64,000 nt of DNA from Paraburkholderia sp. BCC1886 (GCF_900996245.1 NZ_CAAJGK010000011.1:1-64000), one strand, 5' to 3'; shown: positions 22,993 through 32,928, counted from the stretch's first letter. Notes: generated by a model from the sequence alone, not told the origin. Numbers and translations: made by a program.

Positions 22993-24381
22993 TTACGGTG
23001 TAGAGTTCGCTGCGGTCGGGGTGACCTGCGGCTGGATAAAGATGTTCAACACCGTCGAGGTGTTGTAGCGGGCGGCACTGATCCCCTGACCGCGCAATTG
23101 CGTGACATGGTGGGCACCACAGACCACGCCCGTCAGGGTGGTGATGGCGTCATCCGCGAGATACAGGATCTCGGCCGGCATGCCCGGCAGGATGAGACTG
23201 GGCTGGGAGTTCTGCCACTCCATGGTGATGATCGACCCCACCGCCCGCGAGAGCTGGGAATACTCCTCCAGTGCATTGGCCGTAATGCGGGTCGGCGAGA
23301 GGTGGGCGTTGTTGTTGCCACTGGGTCGAGCAACCGCCATGAACTCGCTGTTGTTCGTGCCCCGGGAGGCCAGTGCGGAGTTATTCGACACTGCAGCAAA
23401 TCCTCCCTGCATGAACTTGGTCGCATCAGCGAAGCGAATCCCGTTCCCCTCGTTGAGCTGCTGGGCGTTACTCGGGTCGCGGAACTTCACCTGCCCAGTT
23501 GCCATCACGGTCAGGCTGTTGCCCGACTGGAGATAGGTCCGCTCCACGTGCGGAAACTTGTTCTGCGGCACGTTGATGACCGTGAGGGTGCCCGACGTAG
23601 TCGTATTGAACCGGGTCGTGTCGAGCGCCGGATACACATGCCACTGCGTGCCCTGCAGGAAGTACCCCATGGAGGCAGAGTAGACGCCGCCACAGTTCTT
23701 CTGGATGTACTGCGGCAAGTCCACCAGCTTCATGCCGTGTGGCACCACGATGTGGTCACGCGCCGTCTGATTGTTCGACGGCGTCATCGTGACACCCTGT
23801 ACCGTCTGGGTGCCATTGACCGTCGTGGCCTGTGATGCCGTGGTCAGCACCAGCTTGATCGCATCGTCCACCGTTGCTGAGCGGATGACGCCATAACTCG
23901 CGCTGATCATGCGCATCTGGTCGAGCGCCTTGTTCACCAGCTGGAAATGCACGCTCTTGATGTTCGTCAGATCCTGATCAGACGTAGCTGACGAGTTGGC
24001 ACCGTTCTGCTCTACGAGATCGTTGCCCTTGTCGATCAGCGTAGCCGTGAACGTCTCTGAGGTGGGAGTGCCGTTCGGATCTACCGCGTCACTCCCCTCC
24101 ATCAGCGGCGTCCAGGTGAGGGTGATGTCGATCGCGTTTTTATACGGATAGACGTACTTCAAATACGTCCCGCCCGAGAACTGCAGCTCGACGATCAGTT
24201 CGTCAGAGTACGAGTCCAGGTAGTTACGCATCAGGTCGACGCCCGTCACCTTCAGAGGCGTCACGACCATATTCGTACTGGTTACGCTCACCGACGCGCT
24301 CACCGTGTGGTTCACGGGGTTGGGACCACTTTGGAGGATTTGATTCACCTGCAACATCAGTGCAGACTGTTCGAATTCCAT
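22993..24381 (-). CDS. Virion structural protein (tail or baseplate, inferred)
   Basis: The protein has 462 residues and starts at ATG 24381 (MEFEQSALMLQVNQILQSG) with AAGGAGCAGGCG ahead. Strand-rich segments dominate (VSASVSVTSTNMVVTPLKV, DELIVELQFSGGTYLKYV). It also has NIKSVHFQLVNKALDQMRM and GYFLQGTQWHVYPALDTTRF. I do not recognise a named family. It starts a run of co-directional structural genes to 27967 that resembles a tail/baseplate block in phiKZ-like genomes. Confidence 0.6.
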   Translation of the reverse strand: MEFEQSALMLQVNQILQSGPNPVNHTVSASVSVTSTNMVVTPLKVTGVDLMRNYLDSYSDELIVELQFSGGTYLKYVYPYKNAIDITLTWTPLMEGSDAVDPNGTPTSETFTATLIDKGNDLVEQNGANSSATSDQDLTNIKSVHFQLVNKALDQMRMISASYGVIRSATVDDAIKLVLTTASQATTVNGTQTVQGVTMTPSNNQTARDHIVVPHGMKLVDLPQYIQKNCGGVYSASMGYFLQGTQWHVYPALDTTRFNTTTSGTLTVINVPQNKFPHVERTYLQSGNSLTVMATGQVKFRDPSNAQQLNEGNGIRFADATKFMQGGFAAVSNNSALASRGTNNSEFMAVARPSGNNNAHLSPTRITANALEEYSQLSRAVGSIITMEWQNSQPSLILPGMPAEILYLADDAITTLTGVVCGAHHVTQLRGQGISAARYNTSTVLNIFIQPQVTPTAANSTP

Positions 24382-24391
24382 CGCCTGCTCC

Positions 24392-25054
24392 TTACTTCCA
24401 GCGCGGACCGAATGCGCTTTGCTCGCGCCCGCGCGCAAACGCATCGCTCATGGAGACACGATCGGGACGCTTCGGCTCTTCGGGCTCGGCGTTGTCCGAC
24501 CCCTTGTTGATGGTGATGACCGTAGGAGCAATGAGATTGCTGCGCGTCGCACGCATGCCACCCATCATCTTGCGGTGCAGGATCGACTCGACAATCTCCT
24601 CGGTGAACTGATACTTCGCGTGGGAATAGACCGTGTTCGCGAACCGGTCAAGATCCGTCAGCTCATCGAGCGGCGCATTGCGAATCACTAACTCCTCGGC
24701 TAGCCGGTTCTTCCACGCCACCAGGTGATCGGTGATCAATTGATAGATCTGTTTCGTATCTTTTTCATTGGTCACCCCAATGGTCACGCCTTCCTTCCAG
24801 TACTTGACCATCTGGGCGATTGTCAGCATCCGGTCGATCCGCTCGTTTTGCATCTGCTTGTCGTACTCCGTCTCGCCCGAGGTGGGTGTACCGAAGTCCC
24901 GCATCTCATTGACCGAGATGGTGGCGATGCGCTGCACACGACAGTTGAAGAGCTGATGAAAGATGTACCAGGCGCTATCGCGCTGCTCCGGCGGGAGCCA
25001 GGTGCTGGCCTTGGGCCGCGCGACGGGCGCTGAGCGTTTGACGTGCTGCTTCAT
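24392..25054 (-). CDS. Probable virion protein
   Basis: This is a protein of 220 residues from ATG 25054 (MKQHVKRSAPVARPKASTWL). It is largely helical (IDRMLTIAQMVKYWKEGVT, QIYQLITDHLVAWKNRLAEE). The last 35 residues are polar and Pro-rich. No family was recognised. The position 10 bases upstream of the gene at 22993 links it to the structural block. Confidence 0.55.
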   Translation of the reverse strand: MKQHVKRSAPVARPKASTWLPPEQRDSAWYIFHQLFNCRVQRIATISVNEMRDFGTPTSGETEYDKQMQNERIDRMLTIAQMVKYWKEGVTIGVTNEKDTKQIYQLITDHLVAWKNRLAEELVIRNAPLDELTDLDRFANTVYSHAKYQFTEEIVESILHRKMMGGMRATRSNLIAPTVITINKGSDNAEPEEPKRPDRVSMSDAFARGREQSAFGPRWK

Positions 25055-25082
25055 TGTCGTGTGCCTCGTGTTTCGTCCTGCG

Positions 25083-26438
25083 CTAGATGCGCCGGATCGC
25101 GGCGCGAATAAGCAGCAAAACGATCGGTGTGTAATAGAACATCTCAAGCATTCCAAACCCGTGATAGGTATCGCAAAGGCTCAAGAGCAGTTTGTTGTCC
25201 AGTGCCCGGTCCTCGAGGTAATCCCACACGCAGGACTCCAGACGCGACTGGGCGCCCAGCTCACGCTCATAGAACGCCTTGGACAGCACGTAGTAGTCGT
25301 CGTGAAGCACCGGGTGGATCAGGGGTGCCGTGGCATAGGGCAGGGTGTCCAGCTCACTCTTAGTGATGAGGTCTTCGAGACGCCCTTTGCGAGACGGTGT
25401 CGGTTGCAGCTGTGCATCGGTGACGGGCTCCAGACCGACAAAGGCCTGGTCCACCGTCAGTTCGGGATCAATCGGATAGACCACCAGCTGCACGCCACTC
25501 CAGCGGATGCCGTTCAACATCGGGTTACGCGAGAAGCGGTTGACCCAGACGAGTCCCGCGCGCTGATTGACGAACTTCATCATCGCGGGGTCTTTCTCGA
25601 GGAGCACCTTCCAGAGTTGGATACACGCCATTGACTGATCGTCATCGACATCCAGCTGGCGCAGATACATCAGCTCGGGCGTATCGTGACTCTGAAACAT
25701 CTCGGTAACGGCCCGCACCAGCCACGCGTCGTAGGTCGGATAGGGCTGGCCCGGTGCGATCAGCGTTTTGAACTCCTTGCTCATGAACTGCTTCGTGTAC
25801 TGCTTGAGCATGGAGTCATAGCGGTTATGCAACTGCCGGATGATCGTCCACGTATCTTTCTCGACGAGCGGGTTTTGGCCCGCTTTGAGGTAGTCACGGA
25901 TGTACTCGAACGTCTCGAGGGTCTTCGTCTCCATGTCGCGCAGGCGCTCAGGCCCCGCGTAGTCGAGCATGGTGTATTCGACCGTGAAGACCGAGTCCTT
26001 GTAGAAGCTCTTGCGCTCACTGGTGGTCAGCTCGAAGATACCGATACGCCCGTCATCCACGTGAGCCAGGAACAGGTCGCCGACGTTCGGGATAAGCACA
26101 CCGTAGATGGTGCCGCCCCCCGTGTAGCTCATCTGCTTGCTGGTCTCGTCCTGTGACTGGGTCAGCGGTGTCGTGACCTTCAGTTCCAGATTCTGGATGC
26201 GGCGATACTGCTCCATCTGGGCCGGCTTGTTCACCGACTGACCATTCACCCCGCTATCGGTGTCAAGCACCTGTGAGAAGTAATCCACCGTCCAGCTGCT
26301 CCCCTCGATGTGGGTCAGCAGGTCGGTCTCAGGGATGTAGCGCGTGTCCACCACGATGCCTTCATACCGCGGATCGGTGATCAGGATCTTGTCAGGTTCA
26401 GGCGTGGGTGGCGTAGTCGTTCCGTCAACGTACGGCAT
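25083..26438 (-). CDS. Virion structural protein (inferred)
   Basis: The protein has 451 residues (MPYVDGTTTPPTPEPDKILI). The N-terminal 180 residues are beta-rich (MSYTGGGTIYGVLIPNVGDL, FELTTSERKSFYKDSVFTVE). The C-terminal half is helical. A hydrophobic end (FYYTPIVLLLIRAAIRRI) could be a membrane or packing segment. The start shares TAATG with the preceding gene. No family was recognised. Confidence 0.6.
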   Translation of the reverse strand: MPYVDGTTTPPTPEPDKILITDPRYEGIVVDTRYIPETDLLTHIEGSSWTVDYFSQVLDTDSGVNGQSVNKPAQMEQYRRIQNLELKVTTPLTQSQDETSKQMSYTGGGTIYGVLIPNVGDLFLAHVDDGRIGIFELTTSERKSFYKDSVFTVEYTMLDYAGPERLRDMETKTLETFEYIRDYLKAGQNPLVEKDTWTIIRQLHNRYDSMLKQYTKQFMSKEFKTLIAPGQPYPTYDAWLVRAVTEMFQSHDTPELMYLRQLDVDDDQSMACIQLWKVLLEKDPAMMKFVNQRAGLVWVNRFSRNPMLNGIRWSGVQLVVYPIDPELTVDQAFVGLEPVTDAQLQPTPSRKGRLEDLITKSELDTLPYATAPLIHPVLHDDYYVLSKAFYERELGAQSRLESCVWDYLEDRALDNKLLLSLCDTYHGFGMLEMFYYTPIVLLLIRAAIRRI

Positions 26439-27967
26439 TATGACTTCCGGTGGGCTTGGATAATGAGCGTCTCAACCGTGCTGCAATCGCGCCGGTATTG
26501 ACCCGAGGACTGACCGTAGAGGAAGTTGCTCCACGAGGACTGCGAGCACTGATTGGTGCCAGGAATGGCCACGGGATACTGGCTCTTGGGCATCTGTGGC
26601 CAGATCGCCTTGATCAGCCGGATCAGGATGGTGTAGTTCGCACGCAGGCGCGCCTGTGCATCAGCACTCAGCCGGTACCAGTTGAAACACAGTCCAAACC
26701 AGAGGTGAAAGCGGGCCCGAGGATTCGGGTTGAAGGTCGTCGAGACATTCAGCGAACTGTCGACCGTGAGCGATCCATTCGGCTCCATCATGTTCGCGTT
26801 GTACAGATTCAGCGAGAACACCGAGTAGTACTGGTTCGTCAGGTAAGGCGCCTCCGTGATCAGGAAGGCCTTCATATCGTCATCCAGCCCGTAGCCTTCC
26901 GGGAGATCGTCCAGACTGCCCAGCAACTGGGGATTGCCCCCTGTCGTGAGATCCAGCGCCATCATCGAGGAGAAGATACGGATGTAGGCAGCCGGAATGA
27001 CGTTCGGGATGAACTCGTCCCAGATCGGGAAACGCAACCCCATGTTGCCGTTCACGATGCCGTCTAGCGCCCGGGTCTTATCGAAGAACTTCAGATACTC
27101 TCCCGACAGCGGCCGGTTGCTCTCCACCTGATCGGGGTTATACGGAACCGTCTTATCCTGATACTTGATGACCTGCTGGTGGATCATCTGCGGATACTGC
27201 ATCACCATCGAGACGGGCTTGTCGTATTTGAACTTGAACGAGAAGCTGATCGTCCACGTGTTTCCCTGGTCTTCCTTCGAGCCACCTTCCGGTGCGCCTT
27301 CAAAATCCCAGATCCCCACGATGTTCGCCTGATGTTCCGCGACCGCCAGTTGCATCTGCGAGCCACTGAAGTTCGAGGTGGCGCTGATGTGGTCACTCGC
27401 GCTGTTCTTGAACCACTGAGCAAAGCTGTCGCCGTACCCCGATACGTTCTCCATCAGTCGATGGATCTCCTGGAGGATGATCACCGAGGAATAGGGAAGT
27501 TGATACGAGTAGCGCGCCCCAATCAGATGCACATCGCGCATCGATGACATGCGCACGCGGATCTGCTCGCGCCAGCGCTTGGCCTTCACTTCATCGTTCG
27601 CCCGGAACTTGAAGTTGATCGTGATATCGGTGGTCGAATAGACCGGCTTCAGGATGGTCTCGACACGCGGGTCATGAAAGACAAAGCGGTTTTCCGGATA
27701 GAGGACCGCGGTGCTCAGGATACGATCCTTGTCGATCTCTTCCTCGACTTCGATGCGGATCTGGTCATCGAAGGCCAGCTCGCTGTCCTTCGTGTTGTGT
27801 TTCATCGTCGAGCCGGGCTGCATGGTGACGCCATGGGCCGACGGATAGAGAATCGGGGTGTTCTCATGCAGGCCGGTGATCTTGAACAGCTGACGCGTGA
27901 CGTCGTAGATCACTGGCCGCGTGACCGAATCATAGGTCTCGGGGACCGCCAAGGTCAGCTTGGGCAT
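26438..27967 (-). CDS. Virion structural protein (inferred)
   Basis: This is a protein of 509 residues (MPKLTLAVPETYDSVTRPVI), first in the run 22993-27967. It has mixed strands and helices, with KFRANDEVKAKRWREQIRVR and TWTISFSFKFKYDKPVSMVM. A TTTTATG box lies 25 bases ahead of the ATG, the same layout as for the fibre genes. I recall phiKZ-like structural proteins of similar size and order, but cannot name the orthologue. Confidence 0.6.
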   Translation of the reverse strand: MPKLTLAVPETYDSVTRPVIYDVTRQLFKITGLHENTPILYPSAHGVTMQPGSTMKHNTKDSELAFDDQIRIEVEEEIDKDRILSTAVLYPENRFVFHDPRVETILKPVYSTTDITINFKFRANDEVKAKRWREQIRVRMSSMRDVHLIGARYSYQLPYSSVIILQEIHRLMENVSGYGDSFAQWFKNSASDHISATSNFSGSQMQLAVAEHQANIVGIWDFEGAPEGGSKEDQGNTWTISFSFKFKYDKPVSMVMQYPQMIHQQVIKYQDKTVPYNPDQVESNRPLSGEYLKFFDKTRALDGIVNGNMGLRFPIWDEFIPNVIPAAYIRIFSSMMALDLTTGGNPQLLGSLDDLPEGYGLDDDMKAFLITEAPYLTNQYYSVFSLNLYNANMMEPNGSLTVDSSLNVSTTFNPNPRARFHLWFGLCFNWYRLSADAQARLRANYTILIRLIKAIWPQMPKSQYPVAIPGTNQCSQSSWSNFLYGQSSGQYRRDCSTVETLIIQAHRKS

Positions 27968-27991
27968 GATGGAGGGCTCGCAATTAGGTTA

Positions 27992-27998
27992 CATAAAA
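27992..27998 (-). promoter_or_regulatory. TTTTATG box
   Basis: The minus strand reads GATTTTATGTAACC, 24 bases before the ATG at 27967. A hairpin-TATG element lies just upstream at 28019, so the order is terminator, then promoter-like box, then gene, as at 2191-2258 and 4304-4362. Confidence 0.45.
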
Positions 27999-28018
27999 TC
28001 GACCTAAAAAATAGCGGG

Positions 28019-28051
28019 CATAAAAAAGGGAGGGCCGAAGCCCTCCCTTTT
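28019..28051 (-). terminator. UUCG-loop hairpin followed by TTTTTTATG
   Basis: The stem AAAGGGAGGGC/GCCCTCCCTTT (28025-28035 with 28040-28050) has loop TTCG on the minus strand, an unusually stable tetraloop. It follows the stop at 28072 and runs into TTTTTTATGCCCGC. Confidence 0.8.
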
Positions 28052-28071
28052 GTCCCTTGACCTACGGGCGA

Positions 28072-30018
28072 CTACGCACCAACGGGCTTGCCTTCAGCCG
28101 CACCATCGCGCTCGGGCTTCGTGCTGCCCTTGCCTTCGTAAGCCCGCAGGCCCGCTTCAGCAATGTTCAGGATGAAGCGCGCCAGTCGCATGGTGTGCGA
28201 GAACATCGGCACGAACGGCTGGAAGCTCCATTGCGCGAATGCCTTGTTGAAGTTCAGGAGCGAGCGGTAGTGGCTCACGCCCTTACCTTCAGCCATCGCA
28301 CCTTCACCAGCCTTTCCGATCGCGCTCGCCGCGGAAGCCGAAGCGGTCTTCGCCTGTTTGGCGATCTGCTCCATCTCCTTGAACGGCGTCTCGTAGAAGT
28401 GCTCGAGCGGCTTGAAGAGGAGTTCGACCACGTCCAGCAACTGCAGGTACGATTCCTTCTTGTCCACAGGCTGTGCGCCCCGGGCGCCTACTGCACCCGC
28501 TACATGCACGGCGGCATGGATCGGTTGCTGCACGAAGGTCAGGCCCGAGTTACGCAGCCGTTCCAGCGCTTCGTCGACCGGCTCATCCGCATGCGGATCG
28601 TAGACCTTCAGCTCCAGATGGGCATTGCCCAGCAAACGCATGGTGCTATTGGGCTGCATGCCTTCCATATGCATCCCGACCAGCTTGCCCTTTAGCTCCG
28701 TCACGGCCTTCTCGGGCCGATTCGGATCGAAGTCCTGGATCGCCTTCACGATGTCGCGACCGCGCTCGACCACGCCGTTAGCGTAGTTCGCGAAGACCAC
28801 GTGTACCGTCTTGGCATAGTCATTGAGCAGACGGTCCAGATCGTGCGTGTTCGCGAAGTCCTTCGCGTCGATGCCACCCCCCATCGACAACGCACGGATG
28901 TCGACCGCGACATTGATCGTATCGGTGTTGGGCGTATCGCCCGAAGCGTGGGCACCCTTACGCAGCGCATCGATGCGTTTGCGGAAGGCCGGGATCGCGA
29001 CCTTGGTACGCCAGAACGTACGGATCTTTTCCCAGATCTTGTCCACGAACAGCACGATCGATTCCCAGATGCGCTTGGCCGTGTCCTTGAAGCCTTCGGT
29101 TGCAATCGACTTGCCGATGTAGCTTTCCATCGACGGGACGATCGCATCGGGTTCCACATCGGTGCCCGCCACAGCCAGATTGCCGGCCGTCTCGAACAAC
29201 GCTGCTTCTTCCGGCGAGGCTTCCTTGATCTGACTGGCCACGAAGGCCAAGTCTTCCAGTGCATCGGAAGTCTGGATGACACGCTCCGACTCGGCCAGAT
29301 CGTGCCCGATCTCACCGCTCAGGGCTGCGTCGTCCGCCATCTCGACGGCGGCTTCTTCCAAAGCCACCGACACTTCCAGACGCTCACGCAGGGCTTCCAT
29401 CGCTTCGCTATCCGCTTGCGGCTGCGAGGGGGTGGGCGAGGGCTGGCTGTTGGCGTCGCCGCCTTCACCCGCACCCGCGTTGGCTTGCGGCGCGCCATCG
29501 GTACCCGGCGTGACCGGTGCTGCTGCGGCAGGCGCAGCCGCGCCTTCGCTCGGCACGGAAGCAGGCAAGCCAGCCGTATGATCCGGCGATTCGGTCGGCA
29601 ACTCTGCATCGCCCGATGCGTTGGTCGGTTCTGTCGGCACGGCCGGGGCCGGTTCAGCCGCCGGTGCACCTGCTACGGGCGCTTCCGGCAGGACCGCTGC
29701 GGGCGGCTCGGCCGACGTCGGCGCACCCGGGGTCGTTGCAGCTGGCGCCGTCACGCCGGGTTCTTCCGGCAGGGGCGGCTTCAGTGCGGGATCGACGGGT
29801 ACAGCTTCGTCGGGTTCATTGCCATCGTTGCCCGGCACAGCGGCATCGGGCGTTGCCGGGGGCGTTGCACCCGGTTCGGACGGCTCCGCAGGGGGCACCG
29901 AGGCAGCAGCTGCCGGATCGGTATTGGTGCCGTCTGCATTGGCGTCCGGTTCACCGTCAGTCGGCGCGCCCGTGGGCGCACCGTCGAAGGCCTCGAGGGC
30001 CAGAAAGTGTCGTCGCAT
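28072..30018 (-). CDS. Inner-body-like virion precursor protein A
   Basis: The protein has 648 residues and starts at ATG 30018 (MRRHFLALEAFDG). It has an A-x-E site at residues 7-9, then about 190 Pro/Ala-rich residues, then an acidic helix region. A second A-x-E (IATEG) at about residue 306 comes just before a Trp-rich helix (GFKDTAKRIWESIVLF). The C-terminus has NFNKAFAQWSFQPF. The proteins at 30106 and 31597 share this plan, and 40406 partly. phiKZ inner-body and head proteins are cut after S/A-x-E by the phage protease, so this is probably a precursor with a removable propeptide. Confidence 0.7.
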   Translation of the reverse strand: MRRHFLALEAFDGAPTGAPTDGEPDANADGTNTDPAAAASVPPAEPSEPGATPPATPDAAVPGNDGNEPDEAVPVDPALKPPLPEEPGVTAPAATTPGAPTSAEPPAAVLPEAPVAGAPAAEPAPAVPTEPTNASGDAELPTESPDHTAGLPASVPSEGAAAPAAAAPVTPGTDGAPQANAGAGEGGDANSQPSPTPSQPQADSEAMEALRERLEVSVALEEAAVEMADDAALSGEIGHDLAESERVIQTSDALEDLAFVASQIKEASPEEAALFETAGNLAVAGTDVEPDAIVPSMESYIGKSIATEGFKDTAKRIWESIVLFVDKIWEKIRTFWRTKVAIPAFRKRIDALRKGAHASGDTPNTDTINVAVDIRALSMGGGIDAKDFANTHDLDRLLNDYAKTVHVVFANYANGVVERGRDIVKAIQDFDPNRPEKAVTELKGKLVGMHMEGMQPNSTMRLLGNAHLELKVYDPHADEPVDEALERLRNSGLTFVQQPIHAAVHVAGAVGARGAQPVDKKESYLQLLDVVELLFKPLEHFYETPFKEMEQIAKQAKTASASAASAIGKAGEGAMAEGKGVSHYRSLLNFNKAFAQWSFQPFVPMFSHTMRLARFILNIAEAGLRAYEGKGSTKPERDGAAEGKPVGA

Positions 30019-30040
30019 TGTTTCTCTACCTTTGACGTTT

Positions 30041-30076
30041 GAAAAGAGACCCGCGAAGGGCAAGAGTCCTCGCGGG
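30041..30076 (-). terminator. Hairpin followed by TCTCTTTTC
   Basis: The stem CCCGCGA/TCGCGGG (30050-30056 with 30070-30076) lies between the stop at 30106 and the start at 30018. The minus strand continues TCTCTTTTC. It has no TATG. Confidence 0.55.
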
Positions 30077-30105
30077 CTGATGCCCCCGAGTCCCTTTGTC
30101 AGCGT

Positions 30106-31491
30106 TTAAGCCGGATGCGGCAGGCTCGGCGTATCCATCGCGTGACGGAAGGCCGGATGCATGTCAGCGACTTCATCGCCGACGTAGCACTTCAGCGACT
30201 CGCCGATACGGGCGATACCGGAGCGCACATTCGAGAGCGCGAGGCTCGAGAACGTGAGGAGCGGTTGCTGAACCCACTGCAGGAACGCAGCGTTGAAGTT
30301 GAGCGTGGCGCGATAGAACGTCTCGACGGTCGTGAAATGACCGCTTTCGTCCTTCTTGTCCAGACCCGAGAAGGTCTTCGCAGCCGCGGCCGACGCTTCG
30401 GCCAGTTCCTTCTTCACGCGGGCGATGTCGCCCTCGCTCTTGGAGGACTGGAACTTGTCGACCTGGTCGAGCTGATCCTCGAACTCTTTGACCAGCGCCA
30501 GCATCTGCTCAAGCGTAAGGGGCTTGACACCCTTGTGCTCATGCGAGGCCAGTTCGTGACCACCGCGGGCATCTGCGAGCTGCACGTGCGAGGTGCGCAG
30601 CTTTTCCAGCACGCCGAGCGTCGTGGCACCATCTGCAGCCTGGTAATCAGCGACGATCAGCACCTTGTTGTGCAACAGATCCTCAGACGACTCGGTCTTG
30701 AACTTCCCGTTGTCGCGCGCCGAACGCAGGCCCGGCAGCTTCGGGATCTTCAGCGCTGCCAATGCGTAGCGCAGCTCGCTTGCTGCGCGCGACGGATCTT
30801 CGGCGCTGAAGTTCTTGATCGCCACGACGGTCTTTTCACCGGCGGACAGCACGTACTTGGCGTAGTCGCTAAACACCCAGCTCGCGATCTTCGAGAAGTA
30901 GTCGTTCGCATGGACGTACTCAGCCCCTTCGATCACGGGCTTGTGGCCCACGGAACCGAACGCCGTGACTTCCGACTTTTCCTTCAGCGTAGCGTGACCG
31001 CGCTTCAAGCCTTCGAGCGTCTTCTTCAGCGCGGCGAGGCGCTTCTTGTACATCGGCACCTGTTTGAACAGGCCCTTGAAGAACGCGACGATGTGATTCC
31101 AGATGTGCGCGAGATACTTCTGGATGCTGTCCCAGATCTCCTTCGCACGCTCCTTGTAGCCCTCGACCGAGATGGTCTGGCCTTCTGCCAGCGATTCCAC
31201 TGCCGGGAGGAACTCTTCCGGTGTCACGTCCGAGCCAGCGGTGGCCATCTGGCTGCACATGTCCGCCAGTTGCTTTTCGCCACTGGTCGGCTCGGTCAGC
31301 TTACCCGCCACGATGGCGAGGTCCTCGAGCGCTTCGCTCAAGTCCAGTGCCTTGTTTACTTCCGTGACATCGGCAGCGACCTGCGCCTCGTGGCGTGCGC
31401 AGTCATCCACCAACATCAGTTCGTCTTCCAGCGAGATCGAGACGGGCAGGGGTTCCTGCAACGCTTCGAGCGCCGGGATGAATTTGCGCAT
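30106..31491 (-). CDS. Inner-body-like virion precursor protein B
   Basis: This is a protein of 461 residues (MRKFIPALEALQEPLPVSIS) with an A-x-E site at residues 7-9. An acidic region follows (SLEDELMLVDDCARHEAQVA), then a second site ISVEG at about residue 109, immediately before AKEIWDSIQKYLAHIWNHIV. The C-terminus has LNFNAAFLQWVQQPL, which aligns with LNFNKAFAQWSFQPF in the protein at 28072. It is clearly a paralogue of its neighbours and probably packaged in the head. Each of the three tandem genes is separated by hairpins, suggesting separate dosage control. Confidence 0.7.
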   Translation of the reverse strand: MRKFIPALEALQEPLPVSISLEDELMLVDDCARHEAQVAADVTEVNKALDLSEALEDLAIVAGKLTEPTSGEKQLADMCSQMATAGSDVTPEEFLPAVESLAEGQTISVEGYKERAKEIWDSIQKYLAHIWNHIVAFFKGLFKQVPMYKKRLAALKKTLEGLKRGHATLKEKSEVTAFGSVGHKPVIEGAEYVHANDYFSKIASWVFSDYAKYVLSAGEKTVVAIKNFSAEDPSRAASELRYALAALKIPKLPGLRSARDNGKFKTESSEDLLHNKVLIVADYQAADGATTLGVLEKLRTSHVQLADARGGHELASHEHKGVKPLTLEQMLALVKEFEDQLDQVDKFQSSKSEGDIARVKKELAEASAAAAKTFSGLDKKDESGHFTTVETFYRATLNFNAAFLQWVQQPLLTFSSLALSNVRSGIARIGESLKCYVGDEVADMHPAFRHAMDTPSLPHPA

Positions 31492-31502
31492 GATGCTTAC
31501 CC

Positions 31503-31556
31503 TTAAAAAGAAGAATAAAGCCTGAGACTCCAGGAGACGTCCCCGGAGTCTCAGGC
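31503..31556 (-). terminator. Perfect 12-bp hairpin terminator
   Basis: The stem GCCTGAGACTCC/GGAGTCTCAGGC (31520-31531 with 31545-31556) is followed on the minus strand by TTTATTCTTCTTTTTAAGG. It lies between two inner-body-like genes. Confidence 0.7.
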
Positions 31557-31596
31557 CTCACCCAAGACGTGTGAGCGTATTAGGTCGACAGGTGCA

Positions 31597-32928
31597 TCAC
31601 GCGGCGGCCGGTGCCGGAGCCGCTGCCGGCTTCTCAGCAGCAGCCGGAGCAGCTGCCGGCTCTTCCTTCTTCGCGCCGTGTGCCAGGATCGATTGCTCGA
31701 CCAGCTGGTTCAGTGCCTTACCGGCCTTGACAGCCGTCGAGGTCAGTGCCACGAACGGTGCGTCGACCAGCTTCAGGATCGCGCGTGCATTCTTGATCGC
31801 GGCGTCGGCGCCTTCGGCCTTGCCTTGCTCTTGCTTGACGGCGTTCATCAGCTCGCCCTTGCCCTTTTCGCTGGCGGCAACGGCGGTCTTGCCGTCGTCG
31901 ATGATCTTGCCCAGCGCGATGATCTGGTCAGCGACCTGGATCATCTGTTCCTTGTTCAGGATCGGGGCTTCTTCGCCCTTGAACTCGGCGGCAGCCTTGT
32001 TGAACGGCAGCATCTTCGCGTCGGAACCCGCAGCGTCCTTCGACACCACGACCACCAGCGCCTTACCACCAGGCAGTTCGGCCGAGCGGCCAACCTTCGC
32101 GCCGTCCGGTGCCGAGATGCCTTGCGATGCGGCGTCGTGCACGTCGCCCAGACCGATCGTCGACATGTTCACGGCGTTGAACAGCGCTGCCGGATCGCCC
32201 AGATTGCTCATCGGACCCGACAAGGCTTGCGCCCAGCCGCTGTACTTGCCGATCACGTCGGCCGCGACCTTGTGCAGCTCGCCAGCGGCAGCGACGCCGT
32301 CGACCTTGCCTGCCACTTGCACTTGACCTGCGATGCCGGCGTTCTTGATGGTCTTCTCGGCCGCTTGCGCGCCGGCTTCCATCTTGTTCGCACGTTCCTT
32401 CAGCTCTTGCGCACGGGCAACCATCTGCTTGTTGCTGTCGAAAAGCTTGACCACGAATTGCTTGATCCAGTCGATGGCTTTCTGGATGGCGGCCACGATG
32501 CTGTCCCAGATCTTCTTGGCTTGCTCGCCGACTTCTTCCAGGGCGATCTTGGTGGCGTCTTCACGACGACCGATCGAGCCGAACGACTCCAGCGCCGGCG
32601 CCACGCGCGGCACGTTCATGCCCATGCGCTTGTAGTGGAATGCCAGCGAGTCGCGCAGGATTGCCGCGCCCATCTTGTCCAAACCACCGCTTTCGAGCGA
32701 GGCCTTCAGGTTTTCGCGCAGCGATTCCAGCGCTTCAGCGGTGTCGACGGCTTCGTCGATCAGCGCATCGTGTTGCTCCAAGCCCGCTTCGTCTTCAGCG
32801 ATCTCGGTCAGGCCTTCTTCTTGGGAGTTCGCCAGGTCGGCGACTTCACCGGTTTCAACTGCTTCCGGCAGCAGATCTTCAGCTTCCATCGCTGCGACGA
32901 GACCACGGTGTGAAAAAGAACGACGCAT
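31597..32928 (-). CDS. Inner-body-like virion precursor protein C
   Basis: This 443-residue protein starts MRRSFSHRGLVAAMEAEDLL, with an A-x-E site at residues 14-16. The first 125 residues are acidic. A second site KIALEE at about residue 129 precedes QAKKIWDSIVAAIQKAIDWI. The tail is Ala/Pro/Glu-rich (KKEEPAAAPAAAEKPAAAPA). It has the strongest codon bias of the trio (nearly all third bases G/C), in line with high expression. AATAGGAGCTGTACAA precedes the ATG, the same leader as at 20165. A non-TATG hairpin (33038-33056) lies upstream. Confidence 0.7.
   Translation of the reverse strand: MRRSFSHRGLVAAMEAEDLLPEAVETGEVADLANSQEEGLTEIAEDEAGLEQHDALIDEAVDTAEALESLRENLKASLESGGLDKMGAAILRDSLAFHYKRMGMNVPRVAPALESFGSIGRREDATKIALEEVGEQAKKIWDSIVAAIQKAIDWIKQFVVKLFDSNKQMVARAQELKERANKMEAGAQAAEKTIKNAGIAGQVQVAGKVDGVAAAGELHKVAADVIGKYSGWAQALSGPMSNLGDPAALFNAVNMSTIGLGDVHDAASQGISAPDGAKVGRSAELPGGKALVVVVSKDAAGSDAKMLPFNKAAAEFKGEEAPILNKEQMIQVADQIIALGKIIDDGKTAVAASEKGKGELMNAVKQEQGKAEGADAAIKNARAILKLVDAPFVALTSTAVKAGKALNQLVEQSILAHGAKKEEPAAAPAAAEKPAAAPAPAAA

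Noticed and set aside
28801..31506. Long plus-strand open frames opposite the inner-body-like genes
   Set aside because: They are antisense shadows of well-supported genes with paralogous relationships and are Arg-rich without domain features.
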